Below are positions 1 to 7,562 of a DNA stretch of 64,000 bases, in pieces. How positions within the stretch are numbered: the first letter of the stretch is position 1; each line of letters begins with the position of its first letter. The notes under the pieces are model-generated. The model ran no database searches. It was given only the letters and a program-made list of their open reading frames with translations, and was not told the origin of the DNA. Source of the DNA: Streptomyces violaceusniger (GTDB taxonomy: Bacteria > Actinomycetota > Actinomycetes > Streptomycetales > Streptomycetaceae); NCBI GenBank assembly GCA_005405945.1, contig BJHW01000001.1, positions 2,418,001 through 2,482,000 on the forward strand, read 5' to 3'. The position numbers and the translations under genes are program-made.

Positions 1-63
1 TCCCACCAGCAATCCCCAGGCGGCAGCCGCCGCGGTGACACCGACAAGGAGTCGTCTTTTCAT
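1..63 (-). CDS. Secreted protein, N-terminal fragment (runs off the window)
   Basis: A reading frame starts with ATG at 63 and reads MKRRLLVGVTAAAAAWG before leaving the window at base 1. Two arginines after Met followed by an uninterrupted Ala/Leu/Val stretch is a typical Sec signal peptide start. Only 21 residues are visible, so the product is unknown. The start is supported by the signal peptide only, since no strong ribosome site precedes it. A candidate promoter with a dyad in its spacer lies about 320 bases upstream. In this neighbourhood of secreted glycosidases an extracellular enzyme or binding protein is a reasonable guess, but it is inference. Confidence 0.55.
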   Translation of the reverse strand, partial: MKRRLLVGVTAAAAAWGLLVG

Positions 64-546
64 AGCGGAGTCCACTTCATGTGCGTGCTCGGACGGCCGT
101 ACACGGGCAGCGCGGACCGCGGCATGGAATGCGGCATGGAATGCGCATGCGATGCGGCTGCGGCTGCTGTGGGAAAGCCCCGACCACGGCGAGTGCGGTG
201 GGGCGAAGAAGATGCGGCGGAGGGGGGTGAACGTCAGATACCGAGTAAGACGGGCGCCGTGCGTACGGCGGCCGCTCCATGGTGCGCTCGATACGTGCGG
301 AAACTGAAATCCCTGACCGTCACTGTCGTGATCCGACCCATTACGACTCCTTTGGCCGGCCCTTTTTACCAGGACGCATCGGCATCAGAACATCCGATGT
401 ATTGGAGTGTCAAGGTGTCGTACAGGCCGGATCTCCCGTCGAATCTTCTGGCGGACGGCGTCAGAGCTTGGACGTCTCCGACAAGTCCCCCTGTGTCCCG
501 CGCGGCGCCACAGCCGGGGTGAAAACGACGTGATGTTCACGTGACA
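64..546. other. Long intergenic region, no gene seen
   Basis: This 483-base stretch lies between the stop of the DeoR gene and the secreted-protein start, both on the minus strand. Frames crossing it show no recognisable protein and look like GC-driven chance reading frames. The part from about 300 to 415 is less GC-rich than its surroundings and contains the promoter/operator candidate described separately. A 7-bp inverted repeat (GTGATGT 530-536, ACATCAC 544-550) overlaps the DeoR stop codon and may act as a weak terminator. Confidence 0.5.
384..413 (-). promoter_or_regulatory. Candidate promoter with repressor dyad for the secreted-protein gene
   Basis: Read on the minus strand, TTGACA (413-408) is followed 18 bases later by TCTGAT (389-384). 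The perfect dyad ACATCCGATGT (390-400) fills the spacer, a classic place for a repressor to block RNA polymerase. The promoter points at the gene starting at 63, which would give a leader of roughly 310 bases. No regulator can be assigned from sequence alone. Confidence 0.4.
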
Positions 547-1323
547 TCACCGAGGGACGATGCGCACATCGACGCCGCGCTCGCGCAGCCCGCGCACCTC
601 CCCGGCCGGTGCCGCGTCGTCCACCACGACCAGGTCGAAGTCGGTGAGCGGCGCCAGGGCGTACAGGCCCTGGTTGGCGAACTTCGTATGGTCGACGAGG
701 AGTACGCGGCGTGCCGCGGCGGCCATCATCGCCTGCTTGACCTGCACCGTCTCGGGTGACATGTGGTAGCAGCGGCCCGCGGTGACGGCCGTGGTGGACA
801 TGAACAGCACATCGGCGCGGAAGGCGGACATGCTCTGCGCGGTGTGCGGTCCCATGAACGCGTCGTACGCCGGGAAGTAGGTGCCGCCGAGCGCCACCAG
901 CGCCGCTCCGGGCTCCTTGGCCAGAGCCGTGATGGCGGGCAGCGAGTTGGTGATCACCGTGATCGGTGTGTGGTGGGGCAGGTGGTGGATCAGGCCCAGG
1001 CAGGTGGTGGAGTCGTCGATCACCACGATCTGGCCGGGAACCAGCTCCTCGGCCGCCGCCCGCGCCAGCCGCTGTTTGGTCTGCGCCATCGTCGTCATGC
1101 GCTCGCCGACACTGCCGTGGAACTGCGTGGACGGCAGACAGCTCGCGCCGCCGCGCACCTTGCGCAGCCAGCCCTGCGCCTGGAGGGCGTCCAGGTCGCG
1201 GTGGATGGTCATCACACTGACGGCGAACTCGGCCGACAGGTCCGAGGTGCGGACGAAGCCCTTGGTCGTGACGAGTTCGCGCAGCCGGCGCCGCCGCTCC
1301 TCCTGCCCATCCGTACGGGTCAT
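547..1323 (-). CDS. DeoR/GlpR-family transcriptional regulator
   Basis: A 258-residue DeoR-family repressor. The N-terminal winged helix-turn-helix (residues about 7-60, including SVMTIHRDLDAL) binds DNA. The rest is a DeoRC sugar-phosphate sensor domain with the usual IDDSTTC segment near residue 95. I chose the ATG at 1323 because the helix-turn-helix begins directly after it; upstream in-frame sequence is not conserved-looking. The gene is divergent from two FGGY kinases and a histidine phosphatase, which it most likely controls in response to a phosphorylated sugar or polyol. A GTGA-N3-TCAC dyad at 1397-1407 is a candidate operator. It is a paralogue of the DeoR gene at 25.2 kb. Confidence 0.9.
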   Translation of the reverse strand: MTRTDGQEERRRRLRELVTTKGFVRTSDLSAEFAVSVMTIHRDLDALQAQGWLRKVRGGASCLPSTQFHGSVGERMTTMAQTKQRLARAAAEELVPGQIVVIDDSTTCLGLIHHLPHHTPITVITNSLPAITALAKEPGAALVALGGTYFPAYDAFMGPHTAQSMSAFRADVLFMSTTAVTAGRCYHMSPETVQVKQAMMAAAARRVLLVDHTKFANQGLYALAPLTDFDLVVVDDAAPAGEVRGLRERGVDVRIVPR

Positions 1324-1396
1324 GGCCTGCGGCTCCCCGTCCCTTCCGCACCACCCCGGCGCGGTGCCGCGACGGGGTGGTGTGAGACGACCTGAT

Positions 1397-1407
1397 GTGA
1401 AACTCAC
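1397..1407. promoter_or_regulatory. Candidate DeoR operator dyad
   Basis: GTGA-AAC-TCAC lies 74 bases upstream of the DeoR start in the divergent region. A similar dyad (GTGA-GTTG-TCAC, 25099-25110) lies upstream of the second DeoR gene. The shared half-sites suggest related operators, but this is pattern matching only. Confidence 0.35.
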
Positions 1408-1549
1408 GCGAAGGTAACACGGGCTCGGGGCGCCGCCTCCCCCTTCTGCAGGGCCGGTGGCCCAGGACATCGCACGATGCCGTGGGCCGGCCGCGGGATA
1501 ATCCCGCACCCCGATTGACGTGGCTTCCCGGCGGCGATTCTCTCGGTTT

Positions 1550-1571
1550 GTCGGCGCGGAATTCCGCCGAC
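1550..1571. promoter_or_regulatory. Near-palindrome upstream of the first FGGY kinase
   Basis: The perfect 10-bp palindrome CGGAATTCCG is flanked by GTCGG and CCGAC, giving an almost symmetrical 22-bp element about 80 bases before the kinase start. It may be an operator for the kinase operon. No regulator can be named. Confidence 0.3.
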
Positions 1572-1649
1572 GGCGTCGATTCGTCGGAGCGGTGGCTATT
1601 CGCCGGTACGCCGCCGCTCCCGCCGTGGTGAAGGGCAGGTACTTCGGTC

Positions 1650-3278
1650 ATGACGGTTCTCACTGTCGACGTCGGCACGTCGGTCATCAAGTCCGTCGTG
1701 TTCGACGCCGAGGGAAGGGAAGTGGCGGTCTCCCGCGTCGGTACGGAGGTGCTGCGGCCTCGCCCCGGATGGGCCGAGCAGGACATGGACGCGGTGTGGC
1801 GCGGGGTCGTCGCCACCGTGCGCGGCGCTCTGGCCCAGCTGGGGCCCGGGCACGGCGCGGTGCGGCTGATCGCGTTCACGGCCCAGGGGGACGGCTGCTG
1901 GCTGGTCGACGGCGACGGGCGCCCTACCGGCCCGGCGATCCTGTGGTCCGACGGGCGCGCCGGTGATCTGCTCGCGCGCTGGCAGGCCGATGGGGTCCTG
2001 GCGGAGGCGTACCGCCGCAACGGCTCCCTCACCTGCGCGGGCATGCCCAACGCGGTGCTCACCTGGCTCGCCGAGCACGACCCGGCGCGCCTGGAGCGCT
2101 CGCACACCGCGCTGACCGCGGCGGGCCGGCTGTTCCTGAAGCTCACCGGCGTCATGGCGATCGACGCCTCGGATGCGTCGGCCCCCTTCCTCGACCACGC
2201 CACGGGCGCGTACGACCCGTCCATCGTGGACCTGTTCGGCCTGGCGTGGGCGCGTCGGCTGCTGCCGCGCGTCCTCGGGCACGACGAGTGCGTCGCCGAG
2301 CTCACCCGCCACGCGGCAGCCGAACTGGGCCTCCCCACCGGCCTTCCCGTCGTGATGGCCCCTTACGACATCGCCGCCACCGCCCGCGGCGCCGGGGTCG
2401 TCGACCCCGGACAGGCGTGTGCCGTCCTCGGCACCACCCTGTGCACCGAGGTGGTGCGCCGGACCGTGGACACCTCGGGCGAGCCGTGCGGCATCACCAT
2501 CGCCTTCGGCCGCCACGACCGCCTGCTGCGCGCCCTTCCCACCCTCTCCGGCACCGAGGTGCTGGACTGGGCGTGCCGGACGCTGGCCGTCGAGAGCCCC
2601 GCCGCCCTCGGTGACCTCGCCGCCGCGTCCGAACCCGGCGCCGCCGGGCTGGGCTTCCTCCCCTACCTCTCACCCGCCGGGGAACGCGCGCCGTTCCTCG
2701 ACGGGCGGGCCCGCGGCACGTTCTGGGGCCTGTCACTGGATCACACCCGCGCCGACCTGGCCCGTGCGGTCTTCGAGGGCCTGTCCCTCGTCGTACGGGA
2801 CTGCCTGCGAGCCTCCGGAACCGAGGTGCACGAGCTGCGGCTGTGCGGCGGAGGCGCGGGCAGCGACCGCTGGTGTCAGCTCATCGCCGACGCCACCGGC
2901 GTCCCGACGGCGCGCGGCACCGACACCGAGCCGGGCGCGAAGGGCGCCTTCCTCACCGGTCTGGTGCTCACCGGCGCCGAGCGGAGCATGGAGGAGGCCG
3001 CCGCCAAGTACGTCCGCATGGGGGCCGGTTGGGCGCCGGACCCGGCCCGGGCCGCGCTCTACGACGAGCTGTCCACGGCACACCTGGCCTGGCGGGACGC
3101 GGCCCGGTCCCTGGGCTGGTCGCCATCCCGGGGACCGGGCTCGTCGCCTTCTCAGGGAGCGGCCTCGTCGCCATCTCAGGGACCGGGCTCGTCGCCGACC
3201 CGAGCACGGGGCCGGCCACCCACCGACACCCCCGCTCAGCGCCCCCACGACCCCCGCCCGGAAACCTCACATGTCTGA
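1650..3278 (+). CDS. FGGY-family carbohydrate/polyol kinase
   Basis: A 542-residue FGGY sugar kinase that would phosphorylate a sugar or polyol with ATP. The actin-like N-terminal phosphate loop reads LTVDVGTSVIKS (about residues 4-15). The C-terminal half has GTTLC, the conserved PAGERAPFLDGRARG segment and the adenosine-binding CGGGAGSDRW motif. After the catalytic core, near residue 490, comes a tail of about 30 residues built from four 8-residue Ser/Pro/Gly repeats (3120-3215), not expected in the family. The stop overlaps the next kinase start by 8 bases, so the two are probably translated together. It resembles the kinase at 21.8-23.2 kb more than its neighbour. The substrate is unknown. 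Confidence 0.88.
   Translation: MTVLTVDVGTSVIKSVVFDAEGREVAVSRVGTEVLRPRPGWAEQDMDAVWRGVVATVRGALAQLGPGHGAVRLIAFTAQGDGCWLVDGDGRPTGPAILWSDGRAGDLLARWQADGVLAEAYRRNGSLTCAGMPNAVLTWLAEHDPARLERSHTALTAAGRLFLKLTGVMAIDASDASAPFLDHATGAYDPSIVDLFGLAWARRLLPRVLGHDECVAELTRHAAAELGLPTGLPVVMAPYDIAATARGAGVVDPGQACAVLGTTLCTEVVRRTVDTSGEPCGITIAFGRHDRLLRALPTLSGTEVLDWACRTLAVESPAALGDLAAASEPGAAGLGFLPYLSPAGERAPFLDGRARGTFWGLSLDHTRADLARAVFEGLSLVVRDCLRASGTEVHELRLCGGGAGSDRWCQLIADATGVPTARGTDTEPGAKGAFLTGLVLTGAERSMEEAAAKYVRMGAGWAPDPARAALYDELSTAHLAWRDAARSLGWSPSRGPGSSPSQGAASSPSQGPGSSPTRARGRPPTDTPAQRPHDPRPETSHV
3120..3215 (+). repeat. 24-bp tandem repeat, four units, in the kinase tail
   Basis: Four consecutive 24-bp units (3120-3143, 3144-3167, 3168-3191, 3192-3215) begin TCGCC and encode SPSRGPGS-like octapeptides. 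The third unit closely matches the first two and the fourth is diverged. Because the period is a multiple of three, gain or loss of a unit keeps the reading frame. Confidence 0.8.
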
Positions 3279-4758
3279 CGCTCTCTCCCCGGACGCCGTC
3301 CACCTCGGCCTGGACCTCGGTACGCAGAGCGTGCGCGCGGTCGCCGTGGACGGCACCGGGAAGCTGCTCGCCGCGGCCTCCCGCCCCCTGACCGGCCACC
3401 GCGACGGCGTACGCCACGAACAGGACCCCGAGCGGTGGTGGTCCGCCGCCGCTGCCGCCTGCCGCGAGGCCCTGAGCGGCATCGGCGACGGGCGGGTGCG
3501 GGGTGTGGCGGTGGACGCCACCTCCGGGACCATCCTCCTCGCCGACCCCTCCGGAACGCCCCTCACCCCGGCCCTGATGTACGACGACGGGCGCGCCGCG
3601 GGCCACGCCGACCGCGTCAACACCGTGGGCGCGGAGGTGTGGGACAGGCTCGGCTACCGCACCATGCAGCCGTCCTGGGCCCTGCCCAAACTCCTGTGGC
3701 TGCTCCAGCACACCGATGTGCCACCGGGGGCCCGGCTGCTCCACCAGGCCGACCTGATCACCTGGCGGCTGGCCGGACAACAGACCCCCGGCGACGCCAG
3801 CCACGCCCTGAAGACGGGCTACGACCTGCTCGCCGACCGCTGGCCCGCCGAGGAGCTGGCCGCCCTCGGCGTCCCCGATGGCCTGCTGCCGGGGGTCGTA
3901 CGGCCCGGCACGCTGATCGGCACGGTCTGCGCGCGGGCCGCCGCCGTCACCGGAATCCCCGTCGGCACCCCCATGGTCGCGGGGATGACCGACGGTTGCG
4001 CGGCCCAGATCGGGGCGGGCGCGCTCGGGCCGGGCGCCTGGAACTCGGTGCTGGGCACCACCCTCGTCCTCAAGGGCGCCGGCCCCCGTCCGGTGAAGGA
4101 CCCCGCCGGGGTGGTCTACTGCCACCGCGCGCCCGGCGGCGGCTGGCTGCCCGGCGGCGCCTCCAGCAGCGGCGCGGGCGTGCTGACCCGCCGCTTCCCC
4201 GGCGCCGACCTCGACGCCCTCACCGAAGCGGCCGCCACGACCGGTGCCACCGCGGTCGTCTACCCGCTCGTCGGCGAGCGGGGCGAACGCTTCCCGTTCC
4301 GGGCGCCCGACGCGCACCCCTTCGTCCTGGGCGAACCCTCCGGCGTGGCCGAGGAGTTCCACGCCTGTCTGCTCGGCGTGGCCTGTGTGGAACGGCTGTG
4401 CCTCGACCACCTGGACCACATCGGCGCTCCCGTGGACGGCCCGCTGAGCCTGACCGGCGGCGGCGCCCGCAACCGCTACTGGTCGCGGCTGCGCGCCGAC
4501 CTCCTCGGCCGGAGCGTGACCCTGCCCGCGCAGGCCGAGAGCGCCGTCGGCATGGCGGTGCTCGCCGCCACCGCCTCGGGTATCACGCTGGAGCGGGCCG
4601 CCGCCTCCATGGTGCGCGACGGAGTCGAGCTGCACCCCGATGCCGCCCGCACCGCACGGCTGCTGCCTGTCTACCTCGGCTTCGTGGACGAACTGGTCCG
4701 CCGGGGCTGGCTGGAGCCGGAGGTGGCCGCCCACGCCCACAGAAAGGCCGGCCAGTGA
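3271..4758 (+). CDS. FGGY-family carbohydrate kinase (xylulokinase-like)
   Basis: A 495-residue FGGY kinase. The N-terminal phosphate loop LGLDLGTQSVRAVAVDGTGK, the central GMTDGCAAQIGAG and SVLGTTLVLKG segments and the C-terminal LTGGGARNRYWSRL adenosine motif are all present, so the enzyme looks intact. ATG 3271 sits 8 bases inside the preceding kinase gene, and its own stop overlaps the phosphatase start (GTGA, 4755-4758), showing a tightly coupled three-gene operon. Two different FGGY kinases in one transcript suggest either two substrates or a kinase plus a diverged partner. The substrate cannot be read from sequence; xylulose- or erythrulose-type compounds are possible. Confidence 0.88.
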   Translation: MSDALSPDAVHLGLDLGTQSVRAVAVDGTGKLLAAASRPLTGHRDGVRHEQDPERWWSAAAAACREALSGIGDGRVRGVAVDATSGTILLADPSGTPLTPALMYDDGRAAGHADRVNTVGAEVWDRLGYRTMQPSWALPKLLWLLQHTDVPPGARLLHQADLITWRLAGQQTPGDASHALKTGYDLLADRWPAEELAALGVPDGLLPGVVRPGTLIGTVCARAAAVTGIPVGTPMVAGMTDGCAAQIGAGALGPGAWNSVLGTTLVLKGAGPRPVKDPAGVVYCHRAPGGGWLPGGASSSGAGVLTRRFPGADLDALTEAAATTGATAVVYPLVGERGERFPFRAPDAHPFVLGEPSGVAEEFHACLLGVACVERLCLDHLDHIGAPVDGPLSLTGGGARNRYWSRLRADLLGRSVTLPAQAESAVGMAVLAATASGITLERAAASMVRDGVELHPDAARTARLLPVYLGFVDELVRRGWLEPEVAAHAHRKAGQ

Positions 4759-5369
4759 CCGACTTCGTCCTCGTACGGCACGGGGAGACCGTGTGGCACG
4801 CGGAGAACCGCTACGCCGGCCGCACCGATGTGCCACTGACCGAACACGGGCGCAGGCAGGCCACCGAGCTCGGTGCCTGGGCCGCGGGGCAGCGGCTGGA
4901 CGCGGTGCTCAGCTCACCGCTGTCCCGTGCCCGGCTCACCGCCGAGCCCGCCGCCGCCGCGCTCGGCCTCACCCCGCGCGTCGACGAGCGGCTGTACGAG
5001 GTGGACTTCGGGCGCGGCGAGGGGCTGACCCGGGCGGAGATGCGGGAGCGGTTCCCGGCGGAGCTGGGCGCCTTCCTGGCCGATCCGGTCGCCCATCACC
5101 TGCCCGGCGGCGAGGACCCGGCGGCGGCCGCCGGCCGCGCGATCGCCTGTCTGGCGGACCTCGCCCATGAGGTGCCCGAGGGGCGTGTCCTGGTCGTCGC
5201 CCACTCCACCCTCGTCCGCCTCGCGCTGTGCCAGTTGCTCGGCATTCCGCTCGCCCGCTACCGCCAGGTGTTTCCCCGGCTGGAGAACGGCGCCCTGACC
5301 GAACTGCGCCTGCGGGACGGCCGGGCGTCGCTCCTGCGGCTCAACGCCCCGGCCGCGGCCACCGGCTGA
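4755..5369 (+). CDS. Histidine phosphatase family protein (phosphoglycerate mutase-like)
   Basis: A 204-residue branch-1 histidine phosphatase. The phospho-accepting histidine is in the RHGE motif (His9). The acid/base glutamate is in LYEVDFG (about Glu82) and the second catalytic histidine is in VVAHSTLVR (His150). The GTG start overlaps the kinase stop by four bases. Family members dephosphorylate small sugar phosphates or act as mutases. Next to two kinases it may remove phosphate from a pathway intermediate or prevent sugar-phosphate build-up; this is inferred from context. Confidence 0.88.
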   Translation: MTDFVLVRHGETVWHAENRYAGRTDVPLTEHGRRQATELGAWAAGQRLDAVLSSPLSRARLTAEPAAAALGLTPRVDERLYEVDFGRGEGLTRAEMRERFPAELGAFLADPVAHHLPGGEDPAAAAGRAIACLADLAHEVPEGRVLVVAHSTLVRLALCQLLGIPLARYRQVFPRLENGALTELRLRDGRASLLRLNAPAAATG

Positions 5370-5381
5370 CCCCCTCCCTCC

Positions 5382-5594
5382 GATGGCCCGGGCCCGGCAC
5401 GGGTCGGCATCGAGGCCCTGTCCCGCTCCCTCAGCGTCTCCCCGACCCCCGTCCGGGAGGCGCTGGCCAGGCTGGAGGCGGACGGCCTGGTGGTGAAGAG
5501 GCTCTCGACAAACCCCCTGCGAGACGCCCGGAAAACGCGAGATCCGGCGCCCCTGTGGGTCTGGCGCCGGATCTCGCCTCTCAGATTCCTATAG
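5382..5594 (+). pseudogene. GntR-family regulator remnant
   Basis: After the phosphatase stop, the same frame reads IEALSRSLSVSPTPVREAL followed by ARLEADGLVVKRL. This is the core of a GntR winged helix-turn-helix (the TPVREALARLEADGLV motif). There is no start, the N-terminal part is missing, and similarity ends after VKRLS, so this is a fragment of about 40 recognisable residues. The frame then runs through the terminator hairpin to a stop near 5594. It is probably what is left of a FadR/GntR regulator gene after a deletion. Confidence 0.6.
5537..5577. terminator. Strong hairpin between convergent genes
   Basis: Perfect 15-bp arms (GCGAGATCCGGCGCC at 5537-5551 and its complement at 5563-5577) enclose an 11-base loop. 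It lies between the rightward kinase/phosphatase operon and the leftward GH16 gene, so it can serve as a two-way terminator. Confidence 0.75.
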
Positions 5595-5618
5595 GAAATG
5601 GGTGTGTCGTGCCGTGGG

Positions 5619-6908
5619 TCAGCCGCGCGAGGTGCTTACCGTCCACTTCTGGTTGGCGGCACCGGTGCAGGTCCATATCTGCAGCCGGGTGCCGTTCGCC
5701 GAACTCCCACCCGTGGCATCCAGACACTTGTCGGCCTGCGGATTCACGATGTCACGCGCCGCTGGAACCGCCCACTGCTGAGCCGCGCTCCCATTGCAGT
5801 CCCACAGCTGAACCAGGGTGCCATCGGCCGTACCACCCGACGCCACATCCAGACACTTCCCCAACGCACGGATCGTGCCATCGGAACCAACGCTCCACTG
5901 CTGCGCGGCGGTTCCGTTGCAGTCGTAGAGCTGCACCGGCGTGCCATTGGCGTTGTCGGCACCCGCCACGTCCACACACTTGCCACCGATGCCGGTGATG
6001 GGACCGCCGCTCGGCTGTCCGCCGTCGGTGCTGACCCGGACGTAGTCGACGAGGAGCTGCTGGGGGAAGGAGGTGCTGCCGTCGGGGTCCCCGGGCCAGT
6101 AGCCGCCGACCGCGAGGTTGAGGATCACGAAGAAGGGCTTGTTGAACACCCATTCCCGGCCACCGAGGTCGGCGGGGGTGCGCCGCTGGTACACGGTGCC
6201 GTCGACGGACCAGCTGATCGCGTTCGGGCTCCAGTCGACGGCGAAGGTGTGGTAGGCGTCGGCGAACGCCTGCCCACCGGGCAGGGAGTACCCGGCGCCG
6301 ATGCCACCGGAGCCCGAGTACCCGGGGCCGTGGAGGGTGCCGTGGACCGTGGAGGGCTCGAAGCCCACGTTCTCCATGATGTCGATCTCACCGGAGTTGG
6401 GCCAGCCGACCTGTCCAATGTCGTTGCCCAGCATCCAGAACGCGGGCCACATGCCCTGCCCGCGCGGGATCTTCATCCGGGCCTCGACCCGGCCGTAGGT
6501 GGTGGTGAACTTGCCGGAGGTGTTCAGCCGGGCGGAGGTGTACTCGCACCGTCCGTACCAGCACTGGTAGTTGCCCGGGTTCTCGCGGCGGGCGGTGATG
6601 ACCAGGTGGCCCTGGCCGTCGAGGGCGGCGTTGCTGTTGCCCGCCGTGTAGTACTGCCGCTCGTGGTTGTTGACGTTGTCCCCCGTCTCGGTCTGCCACT
6701 TGCCGCCGTTGACGGCGGAGCCGGCGGGCCCGTCGAACTCGTCGGAGAACGTGACGGCGGCCGCCGTGGCGGGTCTCGCGGTGGACTTCGCGGCGGGGCT
6801 CGCGGCGGAGGCCGAGGTGCCCGGTGCCAGTCCGGTGGACAGCGACACGAGGGCGAGGACCGAGACGACGGACAGCAGCAGTCGCCGGGGTAAGCGCGGG
6901 GAGTCCAT
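5619..6908 (-). CDS. Secreted GH16 beta-glucanase with ricin-type lectin domain
   Basis: A 429-residue exported endo-beta-1,3(-1,4)-glucanase type enzyme. Residues 1-36 form a Sec signal peptide (PRRLLLSVVSVLALVS then SASAA). The GH16 domain (about 52-290) has the signature GEIDIME, with nucleophile Glu174, Asp176 and acid/base Glu179. Residues about 300-429 form a ricin B-type lectin domain with the repeats AQQWSV, AQQWAV and NQKWTV, presumably binding the polysaccharide. Codon 6 is the rare leucine codon TTA (6891-6893), so translation may depend on bldA tRNA and be tied to development. A promoter (TTGACA-N17-TTAACT on the minus strand) and a TGGT-N4-ACCA operator-like element lie upstream. 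Confidence 0.93.
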   Translation of the reverse strand: MDSPRLPRRLLLSVVSVLALVSLSTGLAPGTSASAASPAAKSTARPATAAAVTFSDEFDGPAGSAVNGGKWQTETGDNVNNHERQYYTAGNSNAALDGQGHLVITARRENPGNYQCWYGRCEYTSARLNTSGKFTTTYGRVEARMKIPRGQGMWPAFWMLGNDIGQVGWPNSGEIDIMENVGFEPSTVHGTLHGPGYSGSGGIGAGYSLPGGQAFADAYHTFAVDWSPNAISWSVDGTVYQRRTPADLGGREWVFNKPFFVILNLAVGGYWPGDPDGSTSFPQQLLVDYVRVSTDGGQPSGGPITGIGGKCVDVAGADNANGTPVQLYDCNGTAAQQWSVGSDGTIRALGKCLDVASGGTADGTLVQLWDCNGSAAQQWAVPAARDIVNPQADKCLDATGGSSANGTRLQIWTCTGAANQKWTVSTSRG

Positions 6909-7031
6909 GACTCTCCCTTCCAGAGGCAGGTGAATGACGGGCGCGGAGAGGCATGAGGCGCATGCGAACCAAGCGGTTGCGGCGCCGACCGGATGCGTGA
7001 GCGATCTCAGCGGTCCTTAGTTCATTACGTG

Positions 7032-7060
7032 AGTTAAGAAGTGAAGGAAAAGCCTGTCAA
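7032..7060 (-). promoter_or_regulatory. Promoter candidate for the GH16 gene
   Basis: On the minus strand TTGACA (7060-7055) is followed after 17 bases by TTAACT (7037-7032), a vegetative-type promoter pointing at the GH16 start. It would give a leader of about 115 bases. Confidence 0.5.
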
Positions 7061-7063
7061 GGG

Positions 7064-7079
7064 CTTGGTATGGACCAGA
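7064..7079. promoter_or_regulatory. DasR-like element upstream of GH16 promoter
   Basis: CTTGGTATGGACCAGA carries the TGGT-N4-ACCA dyad and matches about 11 of 16 positions of the DasR consensus ACTGGTCTAGACCAGT. It sits just upstream of the minus-35 hexamer. It could be a weak DasR site or belong to another GntR/LacI regulator. Confidence 0.35.
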
Positions 7080-7298
7080 TATGCCAACAAGTCACCGCGC
7101 GGAGGGCCGTGTCGCCGCCGAGGGCGTCGGCGACCCGCCCCGCGAGTTCGGCCTTTGAGGGCATGTCATTCACTGGTACGGGCCTATTGACGGGACACGT
7201 TCAGCTCCCGAAATATATGGGCCCGAGAGTCCGGCCGTGACCTTCCGACCGGACACCGCATGTCGCGGGTTGCGGCGGCGCCTGTCCGACGGGCGTGA

Positions 7299-7440
7299 GG
7301 TTCCACGACATGGGTCACCGTCCCGCTCGGCGGCACCGGCACCATCAACCACGTCATCAATGGCACGGGAGGTCCCTCGGACGCCAACAGCAACGTGGCG
7401 AAGGTGACCGAGTACCCCTGGTCCCGTCACACGCTCCACC
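7299..7440 (+). pseudogene. Possible C-terminal remnant of a secreted protein gene
   Basis: From the TGA at 7296-7298 onward the frame reads TTWVTVPLGGTGTINHVING and then GGPSDANSNVAKVTEYPW. It is rich in Thr, Val, Gly and Asn, like the beta-rich domains of extracellular carbohydrate-active proteins. There is no start codon or upstream coding part, and a terminator-like hairpin follows at 7459-7489. It looks like the 3' end of a deleted gene. Family assignment is not possible and it could be chance. Confidence 0.3.
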
Positions 7441-7458
7441 GGCTCCACCAGTCCGCTT

Positions 7459-7489
7459 GTGGGGCGCGGGTGCGTCGCCCGCGCCCCAC
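7459..7489. terminator. GC-rich terminator hairpin upstream of GH88
   Basis: Perfect 12-bp arms (GTGGGGCGCGGG at 7459-7470 and its complement at 7478-7489) enclose a 7-base loop. It would end transcription coming from the possible gene remnant to its left. Confidence 0.65.
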
Positions 7490-7562
7490 GGGCGGCTGCC
7501 ACACACGGACCGCATGTCGTCATGTCGTTGTCGGATTCACCACTCGTGAAGGGCGGACACTG

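Larger units (their letters stand above)
6909..7298. other. Intergenic region upstream of the GH16 gene
   Basis: No gene is seen here. The GH16 promoter candidate lies at 7032-7060 and an operator-like element at 7064-7079. An imperfect dyad around 7018-7040 (CTTAGTTCA with TGAGTTAAG) overlaps the minus-10 region. The rest, to the gene remnant at about 7299, shows nothing recognisable. Confidence 0.45.

Noticed and set aside
79..522. Plus-strand reading frame of 147 codons before the DeoR gene
   Set aside because: No recognisable protein, no ribosome site, and it crosses a likely promoter for the opposite strand.
461..2338. Long minus-strand reading frame of over 600 codons across the DeoR and kinase genes
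   Set aside because: It overlaps two well-supported genes, has an Arg/Pro/Ala-rich random composition and no domain; it is a GC-driven shadow.
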